NCBI GenBank assembly: GCA_964587555.1
Contig: CAZPLR010000002.1
Location: 1 to 64,000, forward strand
From: JAHHTP01 sp964587555
GTDB lineage: Bacteria; Bacillota; Clostridia; Oscillospirales; Ruminococcaceae
DNA: 64,000 nt
Reading direction: 5' to 3'
The notes beneath the pieces are model-generated. The model made no database searches. It was not told where the DNA came from and was given only the letters and a program-made list of their open reading frames with translations. Within the stretch, counting starts at the first letter, position 1. Every line of letters begins with the position of its first letter. Of the stretch, positions 24,971-34,168 are shown piece after piece. Made by a program: the position numbers and the translations under genes.

Positions 24971-26248
24971 TTACCGAAGCAGTTCTTTGCCGCCCATGTA
25001 AGGCTGCAATACCTTTGGGATGCGGACCGAGCCGTCCGCGTTTAAGTTATTCTCTAAGAATGCGATCAGCATGCGCGGCGGCGCAACGACCGTGTTGTTT
25101 AAGGTATGCGCAAGATATTTGCCCTTTTCACCGTTCACGCGGATTTTAAGCCTTCTTGCCTGTGCGTCGCCCAGATTGGAACAGCTTCCGACCTCAAAAT
25201 ATTTTTTCTGGCGCGGACTCCACGCTTCCACGTCGATGGATTTCACCTTCAAATCCGCCAAATCGCCGGAGCAGCATTCCAATGTGCGCACCGGAATATC
25301 TAAGCTGCGAAACAGATCGACGGTATTCTGCCAAAGCTTATCAAACCAGTGCATACTGTCCTCTGGCTTGCAAACAACAATCATCTCCTGCTTTTCGAAT
25401 TGATGGATGCGGTAAACGCCGCGCTCTTCGATGCCATGCGCGCCCTTTTCCTTCCGGAAACACGGAGAATAGGAGGTCAAAGTCAGCGGCAGCTTACTTT
25501 CGTCGATGATCTGGTCGATGAATTTGCCAATCATGCTGTGCTCAGATGTGCCGATCAGATAAAGATCCTCCCCCTCGATCTTATACATCATTGCGTCCAT
25601 CTCCGCAAAGCTCATAACGCCGGTTACGACATTGCTGCGGATCATAAAAGGCGGTACGCAGTAGGTAAAGCCGCGATCAATCATAAAATCTCTCGCGTAA
25701 GAGATAACAGCGGAATGCAGACGCGCGATATCCCCCATCAAATAATAGAAACCATTGCCTGCAACGCGGCGCGCGCTGTCAAGATCGATGCCGTTCAGTT
25801 TTTCCATGATCTCGGTGTGATATGGAATCTCAAAATCCGGGACAACCGGCTCGCCGTATTTCTGAATTTCAACGTTCTCGCTGTCATCCTTCCCAATCGG
25901 GACAGACGGATCGATGATGTTCGGAATGACCATCATAATCTGGTTCACCTTTTCCGAAAGCTCTTTTTCCTTGGCTTCCAGCTCCTCCAATCGTGCGGCC
26001 TGATCCGACACCAGCTTTTTCATCTCCTCGGCTTCTTCCTTTTTTCCCTGCGCATACAGTCTGCCGATGCTTTTGGAAATGCTGTTGCGCTTTGCACGCA
26101 GGTCATTTGCTTCCTGAATTGCGCTGCGGCTCTGCTCGTCAAGGGAAATGACCTCATCAACCAGCGGCAGCTTGCTGTCTTGGAATTTATTACGGATATT
26201 CTGCTTTACAATCTCCGGGTTCTGCCTTAAAAATTTGATATCCAGCAT
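24971..26248 (-). CDS. serS: Seryl-tRNA synthetase
   Basis: Charges tRNA-Ser (and tRNA-Sec) with serine. The 425-residue class II synthetase has the N-terminal coiled-coil tRNA-binding arm (about 30-105, rich in Glu/Lys with EEAEEMKKLVSDQAARLEELE), motif 2 around FRKEKGAHGIEERGVYRIHQ and motif 3 ending in NNTVVAPPRMLIAFLENN. Start at ATG 26248. It follows parB by 18 nt, so it is the third gene of a parA-parB-serS unit. I saw no T-box leader in front of it, unlike many Firmicutes serS genes. Confidence 0.97.
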   Translation of the reverse strand: MLDIKFLRQNPEIVKQNIRNKFQDSKLPLVDEVISLDEQSRSAIQEANDLRAKRNSISKSIGRLYAQGKKEEAEEMKKLVSDQAARLEELEAKEKELSEKVNQIMMVIPNIIDPSVPIGKDDSENVEIQKYGEPVVPDFEIPYHTEIMEKLNGIDLDSARRVAGNGFYYLMGDIARLHSAVISYARDFMIDRGFTYCVPPFMIRSNVVTGVMSFAEMDAMMYKIEGEDLYLIGTSEHSMIGKFIDQIIDESKLPLTLTSYSPCFRKEKGAHGIEERGVYRIHQFEKQEMIVVCKPEDSMHWFDKLWQNTVDLFRSLDIPVRTLECCSGDLADLKVKSIDVEAWSPRQKKYFEVGSCSNLGDAQARRLKIRVNGEKGKYLAHTLNNTVVAPPRMLIAFLENNLNADGSVRIPKVLQPYMGGKELLR

Positions 26249-26266
26249 TGTGTATCTACCTCTTTT

Positions 26267-27166
26267 TTATATTGATTCGCCGCTTTCCGAAAGCGACAGA
26301 CGCTCCAGCAATTCTTTTAATTCCTCTTTGGTTTGGAAGGAGAGCTCTATTTTTCCCTTCTCTTGATTCTGCCTAACCTTAAGAACCGCCTTTTTTCCAA
26401 AGGATTCCTGCAGCTTTAACTGCACCTCATCGTAAAAGCTGTCCTGCCTCAATTGCTTTTCCTGCGCGGAAACCTGCTGCTTTTTCTGACTCTTTGCGGC
26501 AAGCTCCTCCAGCTCTCTGACCGAAAGCTTTTTCTCGATGGCATATTTTGCGATTTTCAGTTGTTGCTCCTCCGGAAAGCTTAGGATTGTTCTTGCGTGC
26601 CCAGCGGTAAGCTCGCCGCTTTCCACCAGCGCGAGGATCTCGTCGCTTAGCCGCAGCAGCCGCAGGGCGTTTGCAACGACTGGACGGGATTTTCCAACCA
26701 CCTTTGCCGCCTGCTCCTGCGTCATATGATATTCCTCGCAGAGCCGGTAATAGCCCTCTGCTTCCTCAACCGGATTTAAATCCTCGCGCTGTAAATTTTC
26801 GATCAGCGCAAGCTGGAAGGCAACGTCCTCCGGAAAGCTTTTGATCACAACTGGAACCTCGCTTAATCCAGCCATTCGCGCCGCGCGCCAACGCCGCTCT
26901 CCCGCGACAATGCGGTAGCCGCCTTTCTCAATCGGCGTCACTAGGATCGGCTGCAAAACGCCGTGCTGTCCAATGGACTCTGCAAGCTGCAATAGCGCTT
27001 CCTTTTCAAAAGAGCGTCTTGGCTGCTGTTTATTCGGCTCAATCTCGCTGATCCGCAGCGTTTTTACCGCCTTGGATTCCTCGGTTTGCAGCTTTTCCAG
27101 TTCTTCCAGCGGATTGCCGTCATCAAACAAAGCTTCCAAGCCTCTGCCTAAAGCCCTTTTCTTCAT
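26267..27166 (-). CDS. parB: Chromosome partitioning protein ParB (Spo0J)
   Basis: Binds parS, spreads as a CTP-dependent clamp and loads SMC at the origin. The 299-residue protein has MKKRALGRGLEALF at the N-terminus (contact with ParA), the CTP-binding boxes QPRRSFEKEAL and VAGERRWRAARMAG, the ENLQREDLNPVEEAEGYYRL region and an HTH (MTQEQAAKVVGKSRPVVANALRLL). ATG 27166 follows AAGGAAA by 7 nt. It starts 13 nt after parA. Three parS or near-parS sites occur in this window. Confidence 0.96.
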   Translation of the reverse strand: MKKRALGRGLEALFDDGNPLEELEKLQTEESKAVKTLRISEIEPNKQQPRRSFEKEALLQLAESIGQHGVLQPILVTPIEKGGYRIVAGERRWRAARMAGLSEVPVVIKSFPEDVAFQLALIENLQREDLNPVEEAEGYYRLCEEYHMTQEQAAKVVGKSRPVVANALRLLRLSDEILALVESGELTAGHARTILSFPEEQQLKIAKYAIEKKLSVRELEELAAKSQKKQQVSAQEKQLRQDSFYDEVQLKLQESFGKKAVLKVRQNQEKGKIELSFQTKEELKELLERLSLSESGESI

Positions 27167-27179
27167 AGCATCGTTTCCT

Positions 27180-27977
27180 TTATCCAATTATTTTCTTCTT
27201 CTGCTGCTTTAAAAATTCCGTAACAAAATTCCAGTATTGCAGCGTGATCTTTGCCGACCTTGCGTATGTATTGAGCGGCATCCCGTAGCTATTCGCCTCA
27301 GACGCCTTAATGCTTCTGGAGATACGCGTTTTATAGACCTTGCTGCCGAAATTAGCGCGCAGTTCCTCCTCCACCTGACGGTTTAAGTTCAAGCGGTCGT
27401 CATACATAGTGAGTAGTACGCCCTCAATATTCAAAGCAGGATTCCATTTTCGTTTGACCGATTTGATTGTGTCGATAAGCTGCTTCAGCCCCTCCAGTGC
27501 GAAATACTCTGCCTGCATTGGGATCAGCACTGTGTCTGCCGCTACCAGAAGATTTAAGGTAATCAGCCCTAAGGACGGCGGACAGTCGATAATGATGTAA
27601 TCATATTCCTTTTTCAGCGGCGCAATAACCGTTTTCGCACGCAGATAACGCTCCTCCGTTTCGACCAGTTCTATCTCCGCACCCGCCAGCTCGATATTTG
27701 CCGGAAGCAGAAAAAGATTTTTCAGCGCGGTCTTTACAATTACATTCTGCGCCGGTTCTTCTTCAATTAAGCAGTGGTAAAAGGATTTGCTTCCTTTTTT
27801 CAGCCGCACGCCGATACCGCTCGTGGTACTTCCCTGCATATCGCCGTCGATGAGCAGCACTCTTTTCCCGCTGTCGCTAAGACATGCCGCCATATTAATC
27901 GCAGTCGTTGTTTTCGCAACGCCGCCTTTTTGATTGGCAATTGCCACGACCTTTCCAATTTTATTGCCCGAAGTCAT
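27180..27977 (-). CDS. parA: Chromosome partitioning ATPase ParA (Soj)
   Basis: Deviant Walker-type ATPase that with ParB positions origins and regulates DnaA. The 265-residue protein has the deviant Walker A motif IANQKGGVAKTTTAINMA, DGDMQGSTTSG (A'), and Walker B YIIDCPPSLGLITLN. Signature MPLNTYARSAK lies near the C-terminus. It heads the parA-parB-serS unit and is preceded by a promoter at 28141-28169. Confidence 0.96.
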   Translation of the reverse strand: MTSGNKIGKVVAIANQKGGVAKTTTAINMAACLSDSGKRVLLIDGDMQGSTTSGIGVRLKKGSKSFYHCLIEEEPAQNVIVKTALKNLFLLPANIELAGAEIELVETEERYLRAKTVIAPLKKEYDYIIIDCPPSLGLITLNLLVAADTVLIPMQAEYFALEGLKQLIDTIKSVKRKWNPALNIEGVLLTMYDDRLNLNRQVEEELRANFGSKVYKTRISRSIKASEANSYGMPLNTYARSAKITLQYWNFVTEFLKQQKKKIIG

Positions 27978-28140
27978 GTCTTTCCTTTCGAATTCTTATC
28001 CTATCCGCAGAAGATCAAACACATCTGTCTGCATATTCTCTCCGATCGATATTTTCCTGTATCCAAAACGCATCATATATCAATATCTTCATTATACCAT
28101 ATAAGTCAAGAAACTGCATCGCATATTGAATCATGAATTC

Positions 28141-28169
28141 ATTATAGCATGGATTGCGGCGGATTGCAA
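28141..28169 (-). promoter_or_regulatory. Promoter of parAB-serS
   Basis: Minus strand TTGCAA (28169-28164), 17-nt spacer and TATAAT (28146-28141) with a TGC extension. The leader to parA is about 165 nt, in which I see no further structure. Confidence 0.6.
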
Positions 28170-28179
28170 TCAGAGCAAC

Positions 28180-28218
28180 AAAAAATCTCTATGAATCGTA
28201 ACGGCTCATAGAGATTTT
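28180..28218 (-). terminator. Terminator after the mannose-6-phosphate isomerase gene
   Basis: AATCTCTATGA (28184-28194) pairs with TCATAGAGATT (28206-28216); read leftward the U-tract is TTTTTTG. Confidence 0.85.
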
Positions 28219-28223
28219 CCCGT

Positions 28224-29957
28224 TTATTTTCTGACCAATGCACAAACGGTCATGATCTCGTCACAATCATACGGCGCGATGGTATAGGTTTCAACACTCG
28301 CAGGAAGAATGAAGGTTTCCGCGTAATGAACGATAAACGGCTCAAATGCGCCGGATGGACTTTCCACCACTGCTGATCTGCCGGAAACCAGATTCAGCAT
28401 ATTAACGCTTCCGTCGTTCTGGTAGACCAGCTTTTCCTTGGAGCGGCGGCGAACCGTATCGATAAACTCCAGCTCATGCAGTCCTGTCCGCTCCACAACC
28501 TTATGTTCATCCGCACACAACGTTTCAAAACGATCCACCAGATTTTCCTTAACCCACGCGGTATCGCGATTCCACTGGATCACCTTTTTTCCGTGTTCGA
28601 TATGGATTGGGCGCGGCAGCCCGTCAAGTCCCAGTCTGCCCCAATCCCACAGCTTAAAGGTAAAAATATACGGCGTTGCGCTGATCTCCAGCACCATGGT
28701 ATTCTTGCCGGAGCAATGGATCGTCCCTGCCGGAATCAGAATATGATCATGCTTTTTCACCGGAATCCGATTGACATACTGCTCCGCCGGAAAGAGAATC
28801 TCCCCTTTTTGCGCGCGGTAAAGATCACGCAGCATCGCGTCCTGATCCACCCCCGTCTTGACGCCAAGATAGACATAAGTTTCCTCATCCTCATCAGTAT
28901 CCAGCAGATAATAGCTTTCGTCCTGTGTGTATGACATTCCGAAGTTCCTTTGAATATACTCAGTCAGCGGATGCACCTGCAAGGAGAGATTCTGCCCGCC
29001 CATCGTATCCAGAAAATCAAAACGGATCGGAAATTCCGCCCCAAACCGCTCGTATACCCGCTCGCCCAAAAGCTCCTTTGGACGGTAAAGCGTGAGATCC
29101 ATCGCCGGAAATTCCATTCGGACGCCGCCAATGTTGACATAAAGGCTGTTTTCCTCCGGTACGCCGTCAAAACTCCAAGCGTAATTCGGCGCTTCCGGCA
29201 GCGCGCAGACCTCCTTCATCCACTGACCTCCCCACACTCCCGGATCAAAGTACGGAACCAAGCGAAACGGACGGTGCGCAAGCTGATCCAAAACCTCAAA
29301 AAAGCTCTCTGCATCCAGCATTTTCGGGCATTCAGCATCATTTGCATCCAAGACGTACTTCATCCTTTTCCAGACCAGCCCCGTCTTATGACGGTCGGCA
29401 AGCCGCCAATCCAAAAAGTAACCCTGTTTATATTTAGATAGCTGCGGCGCGTCACTGTTATCGGTGTGAACGTTCGCCAAGCCGCGTCTATAACGGCATT
29501 GGATCTCCCAGCGCGCCATATCGCAGCAGATCAATATATCACCTGTGGTAATAAGCGCCGCGCCGACTCCATACACGATCCTCAGCCCGTCGGTTTGCCG
29601 CAGCCTTCTTTGCATTTGCTCTATTCTCTGCGGGTCAAAATATTTCTCCCAATGATCCTGACAAAGATACCCGAAAACACGATCGTCGGTTAGGTAAGGC
29701 TTTACCTTCTTTGCATACGCTTCCTTATCAAGCATGCAGTCCTCCGCATAAAAAACGCCGGCGGGCGCAAGCTGTGCGAAAATGGAGGAAATTGTCCGCT
29801 TCTCAACCCCAGGATAGCAGTCAAAAACAATCACTTTATCGCCTGTAATCTCATTTTTGAGTACCTGCGCAATTGCCTGCGCTCCCTCAAATGCCGTTTT
29901 GCCTGCAACGCTATATTCCGGAAAACAGTCATAATTATGGTACTGTGGAACCTTCAA
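28224..29957 (-). CDS. Long class I mannose-6-phosphate isomerase with extra N-terminal domain
   Basis: A 577-residue protein, almost twice the usual 310-320 residues of short ManA. The C-terminal half (from about 255) is a type I phosphomannose isomerase cupin: NLSLQVHPLTEYIQ (metal-binding Gln and His), TQDESYYLLDT (Glu), then IPAGTIHCSGKNTMVLEIS. The preceding about 240 residues (VIVFDCYPGVEKRTISSIF, RWEIQCRYRRGL, FLDWRLADRHK) form a separate domain I cannot name and which lacks a P-loop. The start is TTG 29957, with GGGAGGG upstream. It is transcribed divergently from the GH38-like mannosidase gene, which fits mannose use. Confidence 0.8.
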   Translation of the reverse strand: MKVPQYHNYDCFPEYSVAGKTAFEGAQAIAQVLKNEITGDKVIVFDCYPGVEKRTISSIFAQLAPAGVFYAEDCMLDKEAYAKKVKPYLTDDRVFGYLCQDHWEKYFDPQRIEQMQRRLRQTDGLRIVYGVGAALITTGDILICCDMARWEIQCRYRRGLANVHTDNSDAPQLSKYKQGYFLDWRLADRHKTGLVWKRMKYVLDANDAECPKMLDAESFFEVLDQLAHRPFRLVPYFDPGVWGGQWMKEVCALPEAPNYAWSFDGVPEENSLYVNIGGVRMEFPAMDLTLYRPKELLGERVYERFGAEFPIRFDFLDTMGGQNLSLQVHPLTEYIQRNFGMSYTQDESYYLLDTDEDEETYVYLGVKTGVDQDAMLRDLYRAQKGEILFPAEQYVNRIPVKKHDHILIPAGTIHCSGKNTMVLEISATPYIFTFKLWDWGRLGLDGLPRPIHIEHGKKVIQWNRDTAWVKENLVDRFETLCADEHKVVERTGLHELEFIDTVRRRSKEKLVYQNDGSVNMLNLVSGRSAVVESPSGAFEPFIVHYAETFILPASVETYTIAPYDCDEIMTVCALVRK

Positions 29958-29980
29958 GTCTCTCCCTCCCTTTTTCTCGG

Positions 29981-30020
29981 TTGGTATTATAGCATAGGCA
30001 GATAGAAATGTCAATACCAA
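29981..30020 (-). promoter_or_regulatory. Promoter of the isomerase gene bracketed by an inverted repeat
   Basis: Minus strand TTGACA (30014-30009), 17-nt spacer, extended TGCTATAAT ending at 29986. TTGGTATT (29981-29988) and AATACCAA (30013-30020) form an 8-bp inverted repeat covering both promoter boxes, a plausible site for the GntR-family regulator. Confidence 0.8.
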
Positions 30021-30043
30021 TTCAGATAATCGCCTTTCATGTA

Positions 30044-30071
30044 TTGACAAATGAAGTATCTATGCTATAAT
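30044..30071 (+). promoter_or_regulatory. Promoter of the GH38-like/GntR operon
   Basis: TTGACA (30044-30049), 16-nt spacer, extended TGCTATAAT ending at 30071. Shares GTATTGACA and CTATGCTATAATA with the divergent promoter. Confidence 0.85.
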
Positions 30072-30126
30072 AAAGAGAAGAACGGGTAAAATTCCAATCA
30101 TTCCAAAATAAAACGAGGAAATAAGA

Positions 30127-32532
30127 ATGAAATTTTATTTAATTCACCATGCGCACACTGACATTGGCTATACCGACCGGCAGGAAAAAATCGAATGGCG
30201 TCATGTCAAACACATCGAGGACGTGATCGAGATTCTGCGGAAAGCAGAGAAGAAAGCCGACTGGAACGGCTTTGTCTGGAATGTTGAAACGTTTTGGATG
30301 GTAGATGCTTTTCTCAAGCATAGCACGCCGGAATACGTCGAAGCATTTTGGCAGTATGTAAAGGCGGGAAAAATCGGTTTGTCCGGCAGCTATCTTAACT
30401 GCACCGATCTGATGGATGAAGCAGTTTTAGAGCAGAAGCTTGCCCATGCGCAAAAAATCGCCGCCGATCACGGCGTGAAGCTGAAGTCAGCAATCACGGC
30501 GGATATCAACGGTTATAGCTGGGGCTATGCTTCCGCGCTTTATCAGGCGGGCGTGCGTCATCTTTTATCAGAGGTACACACCCACCACGGCTATCATGTC
30601 TGCGGAAAAAAGCAATTTCCATTTTACTGGGCAGGTCCAGACGGAAACAAAATTTTGGTCTGGCAGGGCGAACACTACAATGTAGGCAACGAGCTTTTGA
30701 TCCACCAATATTCTGGGCAGTACGGCTATATGATCCAAGACGGGCTTCCAAACACCGGACTTTCCAACTGGGAATTTTCTAAGGAGAGATTATTTGCCTA
30801 CGCCAAAAAGCTGAAGGCGGACGGCTCGCCTTTTGATATCTGTCCGCTCGGCGTTTCCGGACTTTGCACCGACAACTCGCCAGCCAGCCCGAAAATTGCA
30901 GAATTTGTAAACCGCTGGAACGCGGAATACGGCGACGAGCTGCCGATGGAGATGGCGACGCTTGATACCTTCTTTGCTGAGCTGGAGAAGTACGCCGATC
31001 TAATCCCGACCTACTCCGGCGACTGGACCGATTGGTGGGCAGACGGCACCTGCTCAACGCCAAACGTGGTCAAGCATTATCGTGAGGCGGTCAGAAAATA
31101 CCACATTTGTCAAAATCTCGATCCGGATTGCAAAATCGTGGATTCGGCGCTTATGGAAACTGCAAAGGACAACCTCATGATCTACGCAGAGCATACTTGG
31201 GGCTTTTCCTCCAGCATTGACGAGCCGTGTCACCCACTGGTCAATACGCTGGATATGCGCAAAACGCTTTATGCCGCAAAGGCGCACGAGGCGGTCAGCT
31301 ATGCGGTAGACGCGCTTTGTGCGCATTACGGTGAAACTGCTGTTGTGGTCTGGAAGGATTACCGCATTCAGGTTATCAACCCGACGCCGCAGCGGATCAC
31401 TGCCATTGCACGTACCGATTTAGAAATCCTATTTACCCACAAGCATTTCATCCTAATAGACGAAAAAACCGGCAAGCAGGCGCCGTATCAGCTTACCAGA
31501 GTGGCGCGCGGCTATGAATTCAACATTCTAGTCCACTTAGACGGATATGAACAAAGAAGCTTTGCAGTGAAAGAGATTGCGCCGCCTGTGTTAACCTCCA
31601 GCGGAATCTACGCAAACTGCGGCGCTGAAGGGGTAAAGGACTTCGCTTTCGACCTCTATAAAGATCCGGATTGGGTCTGCACCCCATTCGAGATGGTAAC
31701 ACCGTACTTTTTTATCCGCTACGAGATCGGCAAGGGTATCACCTCCATTTTTGATCGCAGCCACGAGATCGAGCTGATGAATCAGCAGGAAGAAACGGCA
31801 TTCCAGCCGATCTACGAGATCACTCCGCTCCTTACCAACGCGCACGAAGAGCGGCGCGCTATGGGACGCAACCGCAAAAGCATGCACACACATCGGGATT
31901 ACGGAAAACTTACCGACGTAAAGGTAAACGTACATGGCGATCTGCTGATGCAGGTGACATTAACCTACGAGGTCGAAGGCAGTCTCTCCACTGAACTGAT
32001 CCTGACCGCATACCATGACATTGCCAAGCTCGACGTGGATTACCGTCTGCATAAGGAAAGCCGTATCGAGCCGGAAAACGTTTATCTAGCGCTGCCGTTT
32101 GCGCAGAGCGGCTCCACGCTGTACGCCGACAAAACCGGCTGTATCCTGCGTCCGCGGATCGATCAGCTTCCAGGAAGCTGCGTCGATTTTTATGAACTGC
32201 AAAATGCCGTCGCTTGGGTCAAGGCGGATCATACTATCGTGGTAGAGCTTCCGGACGCTCCAATGATTACAATGGGAAAATTAACGCCGCACCCCATCCG
32301 GCTGATGGGCGATCCGCTCGTTCAGAACAGCGATCCAGTCTATTCATGGGTCATGAATAACTTCTGGGAAACCAACTTCAAAGCAAGCCTTGGCGGCTTC
32401 CATCAATACCACTATGCGCTGCGCGTGGTGGATTCAACCGACGTAAAGGAATGCTTTTCGATTGCAAACGCCGATAATACCGGCACGCTTGCGTTTACCA
32501 GCTTTGACGTGCCATTTGAGGAAACGCTATGA
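30127..32532 (+). CDS. GH38-like alpha-mannosidase
   Basis: An 801-residue cytoplasmic enzyme (no signal peptide). The N-terminus HHAHTDIGYTDRQEKI carries the zinc-binding His-x-His/Asp of family 38, FVWNVETFW follows, and TADINGYSWGYASAL holds the probable Asp nucleophile; AEHTWGFSSSIDEP supplies a further His near the metal. The C-terminal about 400 residues are beta-rich as in GH38. Alpha-mannoside hydrolysis is the expected reaction, matching the divergent mannose-6-phosphate isomerase; related DUF5054-like proteins share the N-terminal signature, so substrate is not certain. It overlaps the regulator gene by 4 nt. Confidence 0.78.
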   Translation: MKFYLIHHAHTDIGYTDRQEKIEWRHVKHIEDVIEILRKAEKKADWNGFVWNVETFWMVDAFLKHSTPEYVEAFWQYVKAGKIGLSGSYLNCTDLMDEAVLEQKLAHAQKIAADHGVKLKSAITADINGYSWGYASALYQAGVRHLLSEVHTHHGYHVCGKKQFPFYWAGPDGNKILVWQGEHYNVGNELLIHQYSGQYGYMIQDGLPNTGLSNWEFSKERLFAYAKKLKADGSPFDICPLGVSGLCTDNSPASPKIAEFVNRWNAEYGDELPMEMATLDTFFAELEKYADLIPTYSGDWTDWWADGTCSTPNVVKHYREAVRKYHICQNLDPDCKIVDSALMETAKDNLMIYAEHTWGFSSSIDEPCHPLVNTLDMRKTLYAAKAHEAVSYAVDALCAHYGETAVVVWKDYRIQVINPTPQRITAIARTDLEILFTHKHFILIDEKTGKQAPYQLTRVARGYEFNILVHLDGYEQRSFAVKEIAPPVLTSSGIYANCGAEGVKDFAFDLYKDPDWVCTPFEMVTPYFFIRYEIGKGITSIFDRSHEIELMNQQEETAFQPIYEITPLLTNAHEERRAMGRNRKSMHTHRDYGKLTDVKVNVHGDLLMQVTLTYEVEGSLSTELILTAYHDIAKLDVDYRLHKESRIEPENVYLALPFAQSGSTLYADKTGCILRPRIDQLPGSCVDFYELQNAVAWVKADHTIVVELPDAPMITMGKLTPHPIRLMGDPLVQNSDPVYSWVMNNFWETNFKASLGGFHQYHYALRVVDSTDVKECFSIANADNTGTLAFTSFDVPFEETL

Positions 32533-33245
32533 AAAAATACGAAATGATTATTCATAATATCCGAGAGCGCATCAACGCAGGAGAACTAAAAGAGGGTGAT
32601 CGGCTTGAAACCGAGAATCAGCTTGCGAAGCGTTTTGCATGCAGCCGCCCGACCGTCCGCCAAGCAATCGGTATTTTGGAGCAGGAGAAGCAACTCTGCC
32701 GTATCAGCGGTAAGGGTACCTTTATTACCCATCCCAAAAGCACGCAGGAATACACCCGCTTCATCGAAAGCTACCCGCTTTCGGTCCGCAAGCAAGGCGG
32801 TATTCCAAAGACCGAAGTGCTTGACTTTCATATTGAAGCTGCCGACAGCTTTATCCAAAAAATGCTCGAACTGACCGGCAAGCAGAAGGTCTACTATCTC
32901 AAGCGGCTGCGCTACAATTTAGGCTCCGGCGAGAACCGGCCGCTGCTTTTGACCGAGGTTTATCTTCCCTGCGCGCCGCTCCCCGACCTGATGAAGTACG
33001 ATTTCGAAGCCGTCTCCCTTTACGACGTACTGCGGCAATACGGGCTTTATCCGCAGGAGGCGCTGCGCTACATCGAAGCGCAAATGCCGGACGCCAGAAC
33101 CGCCGCCATCCTGCAAATGTCGCAAACGGAGCCTGTGCAGGTGATCACCTCGACCGGCAAGGCAAAAGGCAGGATCATCGAGTATTCCCACACCGTTTAC
33201 CCTGCATCGCGCAATCGATTTGTGATTGAAATCCACCGAGAATAG
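32529..33245 (+). CDS. GntR-family (HutC subfamily) transcriptional regulator
   Basis: A 238-residue regulator. Residues 1-70 are a GntR winged helix: INAGELKEGDRLETENQLAK, then CSRPTVRQAIGILEQEKQL and ISGKGTFI. The rest is a UTRA ligand domain of the HutC type (KVYYLKRLRYN, LLLTEVYLPC, MPDARTAAILQM, IEYSHTVYP). It is translationally coupled to the GH38-like gene by an ATGA overlap. The likely role is a sugar- or sugar-phosphate-sensing repressor of both divergent promoters at 29981-30071; that is inference from position and from the inverted repeat there. Confidence 0.9.
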   Translation: MKKYEMIIHNIRERINAGELKEGDRLETENQLAKRFACSRPTVRQAIGILEQEKQLCRISGKGTFITHPKSTQEYTRFIESYPLSVRKQGGIPKTEVLDFHIEAADSFIQKMLELTGKQKVYYLKRLRYNLGSGENRPLLLTEVYLPCAPLPDLMKYDFEAVSLYDVLRQYGLYPQEALRYIEAQMPDARTAAILQMSQTEPVQVITSTGKAKGRIIEYSHTVYPASRNRFVIEIHRE

Positions 33246-33246
33246 C

Positions 33247-33285
33247 AAAACGGGAAGTCCAGCTTCTAAGGACTTCCCGTTTTTT
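33247..33285 (+). terminator. Terminator of the mannosidase-regulator operon
   Basis: AAAACGGGAAGTCC (33247-33260) pairs with GGACTTCCCGTTTT (33270-33283), followed by more T residues. Confidence 0.92.
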
Positions 33286-33320
33286 ATCCGCTTCAACACA
33301 GGCAATGAATATCGTCGGCT

Positions 33321-33336
33321 TGTTTCATGTGAAACT
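33321..33336. other. parS-like site
   Basis: TGTTTCATGTGAAACT matches parS (TGTTTCACGTGAAACA) at 14 of 16 positions and keeps the palindromic GTTTCA/TGAAAC arms. It lies in the intergenic space 12 nt beyond the end of noc. Confidence 0.7.
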
Positions 33337-33348
33337 TTTTACGCTGTT

Positions 33349-34152
33349 TTATGATTCTGCCTTTCGCGCCGGAATATGAATCCAATAATCGACCCCTTCC
33401 GGACTTTCCTTACATTCTGAAACCGCGTGAATGCCGCTTTGGTTAATCATCTTAAGCGCCTTTTCGATTGTTCGGTTGAACAAGCGGATATCTTTAAAGC
33501 AGAACTTGACATTCTGTTTCTTCTTGACCGTCAGCTGACTTTCAATATATGCGTCGGTTGCCTCGGCGTTAAGCTTGCGCTTGGCGATAACCTCAATCGC
33601 ATGCTCCATCGTTTCCTGCTTGGAAAGCCGCAGCAGCGCGCGGGTTTGTCGCTCATTCAAACCAAACTCCAGCGCTTTGGCGCGCACAGCCTCCGGAAGC
33701 TGCAAAAGCCGCATCTTGTTCGCAATGCAGGGCTGGCTTTTTCCGATCTTCTTTGATACCTCCGCCTGTGATAAACCGAATTTGGTCATGAGCTGGCGGA
33801 TAGCGGCAGCCTCCTCTAAGAAATTCAAGTCCTTGCGCTGAATATTTTCGATCAGCGCCAACACGCCGCTGCGGTCATCCGCTATATCTACAATAATAGA
33901 GGGAATCTGATTGCAGCAGTTCAATTTACAGGCGCGCAGTCTACGTTCCCCGCTGACCAGCTCATAACCGTCCGACATCCTGCGCACCGTAATCGGCTGC
34001 AAAAGCCCGTTGGATGCAATACTCTGCCGCAATTCCTCTAAAGAAGCGTCGTCAAAGCTTTTACGCGGCTGAAGAGGGTTAGGATGAATGTCGGCAATAT
34101 TCAGCATAACCACGCGGTTGATCACTTCATTTTTCTCCTTTTTCAACATCAT
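33349..34152 (-). CDS. noc: ParB-family nucleoid occlusion protein Noc
   Basis: A 267-residue ParB paralogue that in Bacillus binds its own sites and keeps division away from the nucleoid. Boxes: NPLQPRKSFDDASLEELRQS, LVSGERRLRACKLN (CTP-binding), LIENIQRKDLNFLEEAAAIR and HTH LSQAEVSKKIGKSQPCIANK. ATG 34152 follows AAAGGA. The N-terminus is short and I do not see the amphipathic membrane-targeting helix known from Bacillus Noc. Position next to rsmG is classic for noc. A second ParB is an alternative reading: no Noc-type site ATTTCCCGGGAAAT was seen here. An 8-bp hairpin (34169-34193) sits just before its ribosome site. Confidence 0.85.
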   Translation of the reverse strand: MMLKKEKNEVINRVVMLNIADIHPNPLQPRKSFDDASLEELRQSIASNGLLQPITVRRMSDGYELVSGERRLRACKLNCCNQIPSIIVDIADDRSGVLALIENIQRKDLNFLEEAAAIRQLMTKFGLSQAEVSKKIGKSQPCIANKMRLLQLPEAVRAKALEFGLNERQTRALLRLSKQETMEHAIEVIAKRKLNAEATDAYIESQLTVKKKQNVKFCFKDIRLFNRTIEKALKMINQSGIHAVSECKESPEGVDYWIHIPARKAES

Positions 34153-34168
34153 ATTTATTTTCCTTTCC

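Noticed and set aside
25349..26230. 293-codon plus-strand frame opposite serS
   Set aside because: Antisense shadow of serS.
24971..26260. T-box riboswitch before serS
   Set aside because: Only 18 nt separate parB and serS; there is no room for a leader.
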